This document shows, piece after piece, positions 1 through 7,660 of a stretch of DNA of 25,399 nt; the first letter of the stretch is position 1, and each line of letters opens with the position of its first letter. The notes beneath the pieces were generated by a model that made no database searches, was not told where the DNA came from, and saw nothing but the letters and a program-made list of their open reading frames with translations. The stretch comes from an uncultured Actinomycetes bacterium (GTDB lineage Bacteria; Actinomycetota; Actinomycetes; Nanopelagicales; Nanopelagicaceae): contig CAJBLC010000133.1 in assembly GCA_903953805.1 (NCBI GenBank), positions 1-25,399 on the forward strand. Direction: 5' to 3'. Position numbers and translations under genes: made by a program.

Positions 1-962
1 TCACCGCGATCACCAGCAACGAGATGCATGATTTCTAAGAAGCTAATTGCCCAATAATCAGAGACAACAGTCCCGGTAAATTGGAGCTGGTCGCGAAGTA
101 TCTCGGTAAAGATCTTTGGGTCCGCTGCGGCTGGTAGGCCATCGATATCGGTATAAGAATTCATTACCGATCGAGCCTTTCCTTCTGCGATCGCCATTTC
201 AAATGGTGGAAGCATGAAGTCATAAAGCTCACGCCATCCCATGGAGACTGGGGCATGGTTACGTGCCGCTTTTGAAGCAGAGTGGCCAAAGAAGTGCTTA
301 AGGGTGGAGACGATGCCTTCAGCTTCAAGTCCCTTTACATATGCTGTCGCACAGATTCCGGCAAGGTATGGATCTTCGCCAAATGTTTCTTCCACGCGAC
401 CCCAGCGATAGTCCCGGACAACATCGAGCACAGGGGAGAGGCCTTGATGCACGCCAAGAGATTTCATATCACGGCCAATGATTCGTGTTGCTGCTTCAAT
501 CTTTGATGGATCAAATGTCGCAGCCATTCCTAGGGGAGTTGGGAATGAGGTTGCTCCCATAGTTGTGAAACCTGTCAAACATTCTTCGTGTGCAACTGCT
601 GGAATACCAAGACGGGTCTCCGAGATAAGGCGGGTTTGTAGGCCAATTAATTTTCGTGCACCATCAGCGGCAGCGATAGGGAGGGTTCCAAATACTCGTG
701 TGAATTGACCCAATCCATGTTTCGTTGCTTCTTCCCACGGTAATGGCTGGGCTACTTCAGCAAAGACTGGAACGTTATCGACTGGATGATCTTCTTCACT
801 ATCTTCTTCACGAGGTGCATTGAATTCGAGCCAGATGCTTCCCAGCTGCCCAACCTTCTCCTCAAGAGTCATCTCTGCCATCAGCAGGTTGAGTCGAGTC
901 TGGCGATCCTTCGTTGTATCTAACCAGGGGCGATTAACTCCAGTAGAAGTCTGCTCACTCAT
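1..962 (-). CDS. Glycoside hydrolase family 3 beta-glycosidase (beta-glucosidase/beta-xylosidase), N-terminal part
   Basis: Hydrolyses terminal beta-linked sugars from short glycosides, probably in the cytoplasm because no signal peptide is visible. The frame is open from an ATG at 962 to the window edge, giving 320 codons, so the C-terminal alpha/beta sandwich domain lies outside. The N-terminal start with MTLEEKVGQ near residue 31 is typical of GH3. The barrel signature KHFFGHS sits at 222-228, and the nucleophile is expected to be D302 in the motif VVSDYW. A purine-rich stretch about 11 nt upstream (revcomp of 973-981) can serve as ribosome binding site. It follows the GH31 gene on the same strand and probably acts with it on xylosides or xyloglucan-type oligosaccharides. 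GH3 membership is clear; the exact substrate is not. Confidence 0.9.
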   Translation of the reverse strand, partial: MSEQTSTGVNRPWLDTTKDRQTRLNLLMAEMTLEEKVGQLGSIWLEFNAPREEDSEEDHPVDNVPVFAEVAQPLPWEEATKHGLGQFTRVFGTLPIAAADGARKLIGLQTRLISETRLGIPAVAHEECLTGFTTMGATSFPTPLGMAATFDPSKIEAATRIIGRDMKSLGVHQGLSPVLDVVRDYRWGRVEETFGEDPYLAGICATAYVKGLEAEGIVSTLKHFFGHSASKAARNHAPVSMGWRELYDFMLPPFEMAIAEGKARSVMNSYTDIDGLPAAADPKIFTEILRDQLQFTGTVVSDYWAISFLEIMHLVAGDRG

Positions 963-1000
963 TGATGTATCAGCCTTTCCTTCATCTCAGTCACACAGTT

Positions 1001-1028
1001 TTGCTGGCAGGAGATTTTGCTCTAACCT
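1001..1028 (+). promoter_or_regulatory. Probable promoter of tRNA-Leu
   Basis: TTGCTG at 1001-1006 and TAACCT at 1023-1028 are separated by 16 nt. They end 16 nt before the mature tRNA 5' end, a normal distance for a tRNA gene. The -10 fits the actinobacterial TANNNT pattern. The call rests on sequence only. Confidence 0.55.
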
Positions 1029-1044
1029 AGAGTCACTGATCCCG

Positions 1045-1126
1045 GCGGGAGTGGTGAAATGGCAGACACGCAGGTCTTAGGAACCTGTGCTTCGGCGTGT
1101 GGGTTCAAGTCCCACCTTCCGCACCA
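1045..1126 (+). tRNA. tRNA-Leu (anticodon UAG)
   Basis: The sequence folds as a class II tRNA. The acceptor stem GCGGGAG pairs with CTTCCGC and is followed by an encoded CCA at 1124-1126. The anticodon stem CAGGT/ACCTG encloses the loop CTTAGGA, with anticodon TAG at 1078-1080, reading CUN leucine codons. A long variable arm with a UUCG loop and the T arm GTGGG-TTCAAGT-CCCAC follow. It sits between the GH31 and GH3 genes but points the opposite way, and its CCA end is only 18 nt from the GH31 stop codon. Confidence 0.97.
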
Positions 1127-1144
1127 GTACTAAGAGCTCAATCT

Positions 1145-3160
1145 TCAATGAGTAAGGTACTTGGAATCTTCCCGAATATATAGGGGTAGAGAATCAAATC
1201 CGTGGCTCTCTTTCAGCCACCTTCCACCATTGACGACTTCAAGTGTGAAGTAGTTAGTCCATTTTCCTGCCGGAAGGTAGAACTCAACTTCGCCACTTTC
1301 AGTAAAGACTGGAGCGACTAAGAGATCAGGTCCGAACATATATTGCTGATCTAAGAACCAGGTTGTTCGGTCTTCTGGGAACTCAACAAGCATCGGTCGC
1401 ATGAGTGGTGTGCCGCGGCCGTGAACTTCTTCAGCAGCAACCTTCATGATGTATGGAAGTAACTCGGATTTGAGGGTCGCAAATTTTCTGGTGACGGATA
1501 CCGACTCGTCATCAATACTCCAAGGGACGCGAACAGATTCATTGCCATGAAGTCGTGAGTGAGAGCTCAGTAATCCAAAGGCGATCCATCGCTTAAAGAC
1601 CGCTGGATTTGGAGTGCCTTCAAAGCCTCCGATGTCATGGCTCCAATATCCAAAACCACTCAGTGAGAGACTCAGGCCACCGCGAAGGCTCTCTGCCATC
1701 GATTCGAAGGTGGATGTGTTGTCGCCACCCCAGTGCACCGGCATCTTCTGTCCGCCAGGTGCAGCGCTACGAGCAAAGACGATCGCTTCATCGCCCTTTA
1801 CTTCTTGGAGAACTTCCCACACCGTCTCGTTGTAAATCTGGGTATAGAGATTATGCATCTGCTCGGGGTTTGAGCCATCACAGTAGATGACATCGGTAGG
1901 GATTCGCTCACCAAAATCAGTCTTAAAGCAGTCAACGCCCATTTTAAGAAGTGGTCGTAGCTTGCTCTTAAACCATTTGCGAGCAGCCGGGTTGGTGAAA
2001 TCTACAATTGAATTGCCGGCCTGCCAGAGATCCCATTGCCAGACCGAACCATCGGCACGCTTCAAGAGATAACCCGCATCGCGAGCTTCATCAAAGAGGG
2101 GAGAGGCTTGGCCGATATACGGATTAATCCAGAGACTTATACGCAGCCCCTTCGCTTTGAGGCGAGCGAGCATTCCTTCAGGATCTGGGAAGGTGCGTGG
2201 ATCCCATTGGAAATCGCACCACTGATATTCGCGCATCCAGAAGCAGTCGAAGTGAAAGACCGAGAGTGGGATCTTTTGGGCGGACATCTCATCGATAAAT
2301 TGCGAGACGGTGCTCTCATCGTAATTAGTAACAAAGGAGGTGCTGAGCCATAACCCAAAGCTCCACTCGGGCAATACTGGAGCGCGACCGGTGAGTGCAG
2401 TGTATTTTTCAAGGATCTCTTTTGGCGTTGGTCCATAGATAATAAAATATTCAATATCTTCTGTTTCAGCACTGAATTGAACCTTTTCAACAGCCTCACT
2501 CGCTACTTCAAAGGAGACTAAACCGGTGTGGTTTACGAAGACTCCGTAGCCCTCATTTGTTAGGTAGAAAGGAATGTTCTTATAAGCCTGTTCGCTGCTC
2601 GTCCCACCATCGGCATTCCAGATATCGACGGTCTGGCCATTTTTGATAAATGAGGTGAAGCGTTCGCCCAGGCCATAGACATTTTCACCGACTTTTAATG
2701 AGATTTGTGAGGCGAGATAACGCTTTCCTTCGGGAGCATCAACTATAGATAGCCCCTTAGCTCCCTGCTCAGCAAACACCTTGCCTTCAGCCTCAAAAGA
2801 TAACTTCCACGACGTTGAGGTACTTAATCGTGCTCGCACTCTGCCCGTTGTGAGCGATACCGAGTCTTCACTCTTTTCGAGCGTGACCTTTGGCGAATGT
2901 TCGCTAATTGCATAGGTAAGAGCGGGCTTGCCACCGCGATGATGCGCAACGCGCACTCGAACAACATCGTCAAGAGGAGAATCTAATCTGAGATCGAGGG
3001 TTCCTATATTGAGCGTTGCACCCCGATTCTCAACAATTCGAGGAGCGATAAGTGCCGAAATAGCACCCTTGTCGCTGAGTAGTTCTGCACGCTGAACATG
3101 CGCTGCATGCCGCATGGAATACCCGTCACGAACTAACCAAAATCCATCGGTGAACTTCAT
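1145..3160 (-). CDS. yicI: Alpha-xylosidase, glycoside hydrolase family 31 (YicI type), C-terminally short
   Basis: Retaining alpha-glycosidase expected to release alpha-linked xylose, for example from isoprimeverose or xyloglucan fragments. Resemblance to E. coli YicI is strong over the whole catalytic part: the nucleophile motif KTDFGERIPTDV has D415, the acid/base motif HWGGD has D480, and SGFGYWSHDIGGF and SSHSRLHG follow. The opening residues MKFTDGFWLV also resemble YicI, supporting the ATG at 3160, which has an AGGAAGG stretch about 12 nt upstream. The protein has 671 residues and stops soon after the PLYIRED strand, whereas YicI has about 772. The distal C-terminal beta-sandwich appears to be missing. 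No signal peptide is visible. It follows the permease gene by 36 nt, so imported glycosides are probably cleaved inside the cell. Confidence 0.92.
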   Translation of the reverse strand: MKFTDGFWLVRDGYSMRHAAHVQRAELLSDKGAISALIAPRIVENRGATLNIGTLDLRLDSPLDDVVRVRVAHHRGGKPALTYAISEHSPKVTLEKSEDSVSLTTGRVRARLSTSTSWKLSFEAEGKVFAEQGAKGLSIVDAPEGKRYLASQISLKVGENVYGLGERFTSFIKNGQTVDIWNADGGTSSEQAYKNIPFYLTNEGYGVFVNHTGLVSFEVASEAVEKVQFSAETEDIEYFIIYGPTPKEILEKYTALTGRAPVLPEWSFGLWLSTSFVTNYDESTVSQFIDEMSAQKIPLSVFHFDCFWMREYQWCDFQWDPRTFPDPEGMLARLKAKGLRISLWINPYIGQASPLFDEARDAGYLLKRADGSVWQWDLWQAGNSIVDFTNPAARKWFKSKLRPLLKMGVDCFKTDFGERIPTDVIYCDGSNPEQMHNLYTQIYNETVWEVLQEVKGDEAIVFARSAAPGGQKMPVHWGGDNTSTFESMAESLRGGLSLSLSGFGYWSHDIGGFEGTPNPAVFKRWIAFGLLSSHSRLHGNESVRVPWSIDDESVSVTRKFATLKSELLPYIMKVAAEEVHGRGTPLMRPMLVEFPEDRTTWFLDQQYMFGPDLLVAPVFTESGEVEFYLPAGKWTNYFTLEVVNGGRWLKESHGFDSLPLYIREDSKYLTH

Positions 3161-3196
3161 GACGGGATTACGCCTTCCTAAGTTAGATATCGTTCC

Positions 3197-4453
3197 TTAG
3201 CTACGGGAGACAACGCCGTTACGTCGGCGAGAGAGCGCATCGATGGTCGCTGCAGCGAGGAGAACGCCACCCTGCACCAAGTAGCTGATACCAGCCGGCA
3301 TTTGAAGAAGACCAAGACCGTTATCGATCATCGAGATAACAATTGCTCCAATAGCTGCCTGTGCGAGTCGGCCGCGGCCACCAAAGAGGCTAACGCCGCC
3401 AACAACTGCTGCTGCAACACCTGAAAGAACGATGGTGTGTCCCGCAGAGCCATCGACGCTGCCGATACGGCTTGCATGGAATACACCTGAGATCACTGCG
3501 AGGAATGAACAGATAATGAAGGCGAGAATGCGAATCTTGACGACCTTGATGCCTGCGCGTCGAGCTGCTTCCGGATTTCCACCAACAGCGTATAGGTGGC
3601 GACCAAAGCGAGTGCGATCAAGAACAAATGTTCCAATAGCAAGAACCACAATAGTGATCGGAAGAACGATAGGTACACCCTTAATTGGGATGACTCCCTG
3701 GCTGCGGTTGAGGTTCAAGTAATAGACGCTAAATGAACCAAGAATCAAGATTGCTACAAGGCGGATGATAATGATTGAGAATGGCTTGTTGACGAGACCT
3801 GTCGTTGCTCGACGACGGCGATCCCAGATGCTTAACACGAGAGAGGCCGCTGCTGATACAAAGAGGAGAATCCAACCGCCTGCAGCAGGCAGGTTCTTAT
3901 TCATAATCGCCAAGATCGCGGGGACTTCTACGCGATAGACGCCACCTTCACCGAGGAGAACTAATTGCATTCCTTGGAAGCCAAGGAAGAAGGCGAGCGA
4001 TACGACAAATGATGGAACACCAATCTTTGCAACCAAGAATCCGATTACTGAACCAATTGCAATACCAACTAAGAATGCAACGATAAGAGCCGGAATCCAA
4101 GGCCAGCCTTGGGTCTTCACGAGATCGATGAATGCGGCCATTGCTACACCAGCGGTTACACCGGCAGCAAGATCGATTTCAGCGAGCAAGATAACGAAAA
4201 CAAGGGCAGAGGAGAGCATGGTGAGCTCTGCGGCCTGAACAAAGAGGTTGGCAAAGTTTAACTTTGTAATGAAGAACGGGCTGAGGCTCTCAAATGCAAG
4301 CGTAAGGATAATGATTCCAAAGACTGCGGGAAGGGAGCCCATCTCTCCGCCCTTAACGCGAGCGAAGTAACCGCGTACCTGGTCTCCGAGAGTTCCTTCA
4401 TGGCCACTAGCTAGTGAGGTGACCTTCTCTGTAGACGCAACTTTTTCTGACAT
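3197..4453 (-). CDS. xylH: Sugar ABC transporter permease, XylH/RbsC-like (BPD_transp_2 family)
   Basis: Integral membrane subunit of a carbohydrate ABC importer. The 418-residue product has a cytoplasmic N-terminal tail of about 35 residues and then about ten hydrophobic segments. The motif GRHLYAVGGNPEAARRAGI, in the loop that contacts the ATPase, is characteristic of the XylH/RbsC/AraH family. ATG at 4453 lies 2 nt after the TAA stop of the ATPase gene, so the two are translationally coupled. The operon context with a xylose-type binding protein and an alpha-xylosidase points to xylose or small xylosides as cargo. Family certainty is high; substrate is inferred. Confidence 0.9.
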   Translation of the reverse strand: MSEKVASTEKVTSLASGHEGTLGDQVRGYFARVKGGEMGSLPAVFGIIILTLAFESLSPFFITKLNFANLFVQAAELTMLSSALVFVILLAEIDLAAGVTAGVAMAAFIDLVKTQGWPWIPALIVAFLVGIAIGSVIGFLVAKIGVPSFVVSLAFFLGFQGMQLVLLGEGGVYRVEVPAILAIMNKNLPAAGGWILLFVSAAASLVLSIWDRRRRATTGLVNKPFSIIIIRLVAILILGSFSVYYLNLNRSQGVIPIKGVPIVLPITIVVLAIGTFVLDRTRFGRHLYAVGGNPEAARRAGIKVVKIRILAFIICSFLAVISGVFHASRIGSVDGSAGHTIVLSGVAAAVVGGVSLFGGRGRLAQAAIGAIVISMIDNGLGLLQMPAGISYLVQGGVLLAAATIDALSRRRNGVVSRS

Positions 4454-4455
4454 GA

Positions 4456-5211
4456 TTACTTCACGCCTTCCTGTGTCTTGGTGCCAGTGATATAGGCGAT
4501 GACTTCATCATAATTTGTTGACTTGGTATTGAGGTGAGCGACCATTTGGCCGAGATACATCACTGAGATTTGATCTGCGACTTTAAAGACATCGCTGATG
4601 TTGTGGCTAATGATGATGACAGCTACACCTTGTTGAGCAAGTCGCTGAACCAGGTTAAGGACCTGCTCGGTCTGAGCAACGCCGAGTGCCGCAGTTGGCT
4701 CGTCAAGAATGACTAACTTCGCTTCACGAAGTACTGAGCGAGCGATCGCAACAGTTTGGCGCTGACCTCCAGAGAGAGAAGAAACTTTCTGGCGGACCGA
4801 CTTAACCGTTCGGACAGAAAGGCGTGTTAAAGCTTGGGTAGCTTGAAGTTCCATCGCCGGCTCATTGAGAGTGCCCATCTTCAACTCTTCTTTACCGAGG
4901 AACATATTTTGAACAATGTCGAGATTTTCGCAGAGAGCGAGATCTTGATACACAACTTCGATGCCATAGCCTGATGCTTGCAACGGTGAGTTCAATTCGA
5001 CCTGGGTTCCTGCAAAACGAATGAGACCCTCGTCAAATGGCTGCACACCAGCAAGGCCCTTAATGAGAGTCGACTTACCAGCTCCGTTATCGCCAACGAG
5101 CGCAGTTACTTGGCCTGCATATGCAGAGAAATCAATTCCTTTGAGAACTTCTACAGGACCAAAACTTTTTCTAATTCCTGTGAGTTCAACTACTGGGACC
5201 TGAGGAGTCAC
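4456..5211 (-). CDS. xylG: Sugar ABC transporter ATP-binding protein, single nucleotide-binding domain
   Basis: Energises the importer formed with the neighbouring permease. Walker A GDNGAGKST lies at residues 40-48, followed by the signature LSGGQRQTVAIARS and Walker B LVILDEPTAAL. The product has 251 residues and one nucleotide-binding domain, while the classical XylG, RbsA and MglA proteins are about 500 residues with two fused domains. It is therefore expected to work as a homodimer, as known for single-domain members of this transporter family. The start is GTG at 5211; the upstream ribosome binding site (AAGAGAT) is weak. A terminator-like hairpin precedes the gene, so its expression should be lower than that of the binding protein. 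Confidence 0.9.
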   Translation of the reverse strand: MTPQVPVVELTGIRKSFGPVEVLKGIDFSAYAGQVTALVGDNGAGKSTLIKGLAGVQPFDEGLIRFAGTQVELNSPLQASGYGIEVVYQDLALCENLDIVQNMFLGKEELKMGTLNEPAMELQATQALTRLSVRTVKSVRQKVSSLSGGQRQTVAIARSVLREAKLVILDEPTAALGVAQTEQVLNLVQRLAQQGVAVIIISHNISDVFKVADQISVMYLGQMVAHLNTKSTNYDEVIAYITGTKTQEGVK

Positions 5212-5326
5212 TATCTATCTCTTTTCAGTGGTTCGCTTATTGGGCTGGTAGGAGTTACTGCCGAACATGATCGGAATACTACTTGAAAATGGATGGGAGT
5301 TTAAAGGCGGTCAAATTGGTGCATAC

Positions 5327-5368
5327 AAAAAAGAGCGGACCTAGAGCCCTGAGGCTCTAGGTCCGCTC
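5327..5368 (-). terminator. Strong intrinsic terminator or attenuator between xylF and xylG
   Basis: The arms at 5333-5348 and 5353-5368 form a perfect 16-bp stem closed by a 4-nt loop. On the minus strand the stem is followed by six T residues (5332-5327). It lies 47 nt downstream of the xylF stop and 115 nt upstream of the ATPase start. In operons of this type such a hairpin lets the binding protein be made in excess over the membrane parts. How far it is read through is not visible from sequence. Confidence 0.93.
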
Positions 5369-5415
5369 CGACCTTTAATTAATCAATAAATGAGGCGTTA
5401 GCCCCGAAAAATTGA

Positions 5416-6456
5416 TTACTTAACGCCGTAAGTCTTGCAAGCAGCGGCTACTGCAGCTGTGCAGATATCCATTGCCTTTGCATCTCCAGCTGCGACAACA
5501 GTCTGAACTGTCGCTGCCTTGACCAAGATAGGAGTTGATGCGAGGAATGGTGTTCCATCAGCCAACTTCTTTGAAACAGCAGGCTTGATTCCCTTAAGAA
5601 TCTTCACAGCCAAATCAGCTGCAGCCTTTGCTTCGACCTTGAATGGCTTGTAGACAGTAGCTGTCTGCTTGCCAAGAAGAACGTTCTGGAGACCAGCAAC
5701 TGATGCATCCTGACCAGATACTGCAGCCTTTACGTTGTTCTTATCAAGGATTGCAATGATTGCTGCTGCATTGTTGTCGTTTGGAGACAATACTGCGTCA
5801 ACCTTGCCCTTAAGAGCTGTGAATGCCTGCTCGAACTCTGTTCCAGCAGTTGGGCCATCCCATGTGCCCTTCATTGTGAATGCAGCCTTTGCGCCAGCAG
5901 CCTTGAGAACTGCAAGAGCACCATTAAGGAACATAGCTGCGTTTCCATCGGTTGGGTCACCTGAACCGTAGACGATGCTTGCAGTCTTGACATTCTTGCC
6001 ATCAGCCTTGAGGCCGTCAACAACTGTCTGACCTTCGAGAGCACCAACAACGGTGTTGTCGAATGAAACGTAGTAAGAAGCTCCAGCGATTGGACGATCG
6101 TAAGCGATGACCGGAATACCCTGAGCCTTAGCCTTTGCAGCTACTGCTACGCCAGCACCCTGGTGGTCAACGAGAATCATTACGCCGCAACCCTTTGCGA
6201 GCTGCTGATCTGCGATTGTTGCATAACGAGCTGTGTCCTTCTGTGCATTCTGGATATCAGTTGTGAATCCAGCTGCTGTAAGGATTGAGTTCAATGCAGG
6301 ACGATCGCCTGACTCCCAGCGTGTGCCTGAATCAGCATCTGGAAGGATTACGCATGCACGCTTGCTTGCAGCAGCGTGTGATGCAGAAGTACCTGTCAAT
6401 GTCATTGCTGCGAGTGCAGCAACAGCCATTACAGCAACCTTTGCGGTTTTCTTCAT
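5416..6456 (-). CDS. xylF: Xylose-type ABC transporter substrate-binding protein
   Basis: Extracytoplasmic sugar receptor that delivers ligand to the adjacent permease. I place the start at ATG 6456 (346 residues): it has an AAAGG ribosome site and gives a clean signal peptide, MKKTAKVAVMAVAALAAM followed by a small-residue ASHAA cleavage region. A longer frame back to 6555 would bury this signal. Family features include AYDRPI followed by YYVSFDN, SPNDNNAA, and VSGQDASVAGLQ followed by TVYKP, all matching the XylF pattern. Unlike most Gram-positive binding proteins, no lipobox cysteine is present, so it may be secreted or held in another way. It is the first gene of the operon. A 14-bp palindrome overlapping its ribosome binding site may be an operator. 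Confidence 0.9.
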   Translation of the reverse strand: MKKTAKVAVMAVAALAAMTLTGTSASHAAASKRACVILPDADSGTRWESGDRPALNSILTAAGFTTDIQNAQKDTARYATIADQQLAKGCGVMILVDHQGAGVAVAAKAKAQGIPVIAYDRPIAGASYYVSFDNTVVGALEGQTVVDGLKADGKNVKTASIVYGSGDPTDGNAAMFLNGALAVLKAAGAKAAFTMKGTWDGPTAGTEFEQAFTALKGKVDAVLSPNDNNAAAIIAILDKNNVKAAVSGQDASVAGLQNVLLGKQTATVYKPFKVEAKAAADLAVKILKGIKPAVSKKLADGTPFLASTPILVKAATVQTVVAAGDAKAMDICTAAVAAACKTYGVK

Positions 6457-6465
6457 AAGAGAGTT

Positions 6466-6479
6466 ACCTTTCGAAAGGT
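6466..6479. promoter_or_regulatory. 14-bp perfect palindrome, candidate operator in front of xylF
   Basis: ACCTTTCGAAAGGT is identical on both strands, with a central CG step as in LacI/GalR-family operators. It ends 9 nt before the xylF start codon and contains the probable ribosome binding site. A bound repressor would block the operon. No regulator gene is visible in the window, so the binding protein is unknown. Confidence 0.5.
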
Positions 6480-6647
6480 CCCATTCCCGCGGCCAAGGAA
6501 GATGGCCTAGGTACGCGAATGAGAACGATAGGATCGTAATCGCTAGGGCAGCCAATATCCAGACGGTTCAGGCCGATCTGACGCCTGAGTCGATAACGAT
6601 TTGATAAAGGTTGGCCAAAAATCGCAATCTGGCCTCGAGGGGAATTT

Positions 6648-7613
6648 ATGAAGAGCGAGCACTGGGGTAGTTACACAATCAAGCCTCGCATGCGCCTGAT
6701 CTCAGATAACGATTTTGCCGGAGACCCAGATGGCCTCATCCAACTTGCTCATCATCTTCTCTCCCCATCAGTAGATCTCCGTGGCGTTATCAGTAGCCAT
6801 CTGAGAGCAGGGGACTCCTGGAATATTTTTGATAATTCGGTCGAAGCGGGAGTAGATGCAATCAAAGATTTATTAGAGCGGATGCCACGACAGAGAAATA
6901 TTGATATCTACCAAGGTTCAACTGGCCCACTCGTCGATAGAAAAACTCCACATGATACTGATGCCGCACGCTTTATTGTGAACGAAGCGATGAACAGTAA
7001 ATCCGATCTACCTCTCTTTATTACCTGCGGTGGAAGTCTCACTGCAATTGCGAGCGCTTGGTTGCTGGAACCACGCATCGCTGAGAAAGTTACAGTTGTC
7101 TGGATCGGTGGCCCAGAACATGATGGCGATGCACTTCCACCTCCTGGTGCTCCGCAGTATGAATACAACTTGCATGAAGATCTGATTGCAGCTCAAGTTG
7201 TCTTTAGCGATTCCAATCTCAACCTTTGGCAGATCCCACGAAATGTCTATCGCCAATTCAATGTGGGCCGTGCCGAACTTTTCATCAGAATGGGAATGGC
7301 TGGAACGCTGGGGGATTACCTCTACGAATTATTAGCGGCAGTTCCAGTAGCTACTGAGAAATTAGGGTTTGCCTTTGGCGAGACATATATATTGGGAGAT
7401 TCAGCGCTCGTTACCTTGACCGCCCTGCACTCCACTTTTGAGGCCGATCCATCTTCGAGCATGTATCGGCTCGCTCCTAAGCCTGGAATTGATGATCATG
7501 GCCAGTATTTCCATGCCGATGGCGTTCCAATGCGCATCTACGAGCAACTTGATGCACGTACAACACTCGAAGATCTTTATGCGAAACTCGTTATTCACGA
7601 AGCTTTACGCTGA
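6648..7613 (+). CDS. Nucleoside-hydrolase-like protein (inosine-uridine N-ribohydrolase fold), variant metal site
   Basis: Resembles nucleoside hydrolases, which split the N-glycosidic bond of nucleosides using a calcium-bound water. The N-terminal metal loop reads DNDFAGDPD at residues 20-28, compared with the usual DTDPGxDDA, so the second residue of the Asp pair is Pro and the next is Asp. Other family parts are present: CGGSLTAIA (usual GPLTNIA), VWIGGPEHD (usual MGG), and YEYNLHEDLIAAQVVF (usual EFNIxxDPEAA). An acidic/His segment DDHGQYFH near the C terminus could supply the catalytic His. Length 321 is normal for the family. ATG at 6648 has a good GAGGGG site. It is divergent from xylF and may clear ribose- or pentose-linked substrates, but the substrate is unknown. 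Confidence 0.75.
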   Translation: MKSEHWGSYTIKPRMRLISDNDFAGDPDGLIQLAHHLLSPSVDLRGVISSHLRAGDSWNIFDNSVEAGVDAIKDLLERMPRQRNIDIYQGSTGPLVDRKTPHDTDAARFIVNEAMNSKSDLPLFITCGGSLTAIASAWLLEPRIAEKVTVVWIGGPEHDGDALPPPGAPQYEYNLHEDLIAAQVVFSDSNLNLWQIPRNVYRQFNVGRAELFIRMGMAGTLGDYLYELLAAVPVATEKLGFAFGETYILGDSALVTLTALHSTFEADPSSSMYRLAPKPGIDDHGQYFHADGVPMRIYEQLDARTTLEDLYAKLVIHEALR

Positions 7614-7624
7614 CCTTTGCCTCA

Positions 7625-7653
7625 TCCAAAGGGCCTCCGTAAACGGGTAACCT
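7625..7653 (+). promoter_or_regulatory. Candidate promoter giving a leaderless argS mRNA
   Basis: TAACCT at 7648-7653 lies 7 nt before the GTG start of argS, where no Shine-Dalgarno sequence is present. A weak -35 (TCCAAA, 7625-7630) is 17 nt upstream. This spacing would place the transcript start at or next to the start codon. Confidence 0.4.
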
Positions 7654-7660
7654 TCTCCTG

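Noticed and set aside
282..1080. Plus-strand open frames across the GH3 region
   Set aside because: They are opposite a well-conserved GH3 frame and the last one runs into the tRNA.
6457..6555. 33-residue N-terminal extension of the sugar-binding protein
   Set aside because: It would place a second hydrophobic segment before a perfect signal peptide; the ATG at 6456 has its own ribosome site.
7614..7632. Hairpin CCTTTG-loop-CAAAGG after the nucleoside-hydrolase-like gene
   Set aside because: Only 6 bp and no T-run, so not supported as a terminator.
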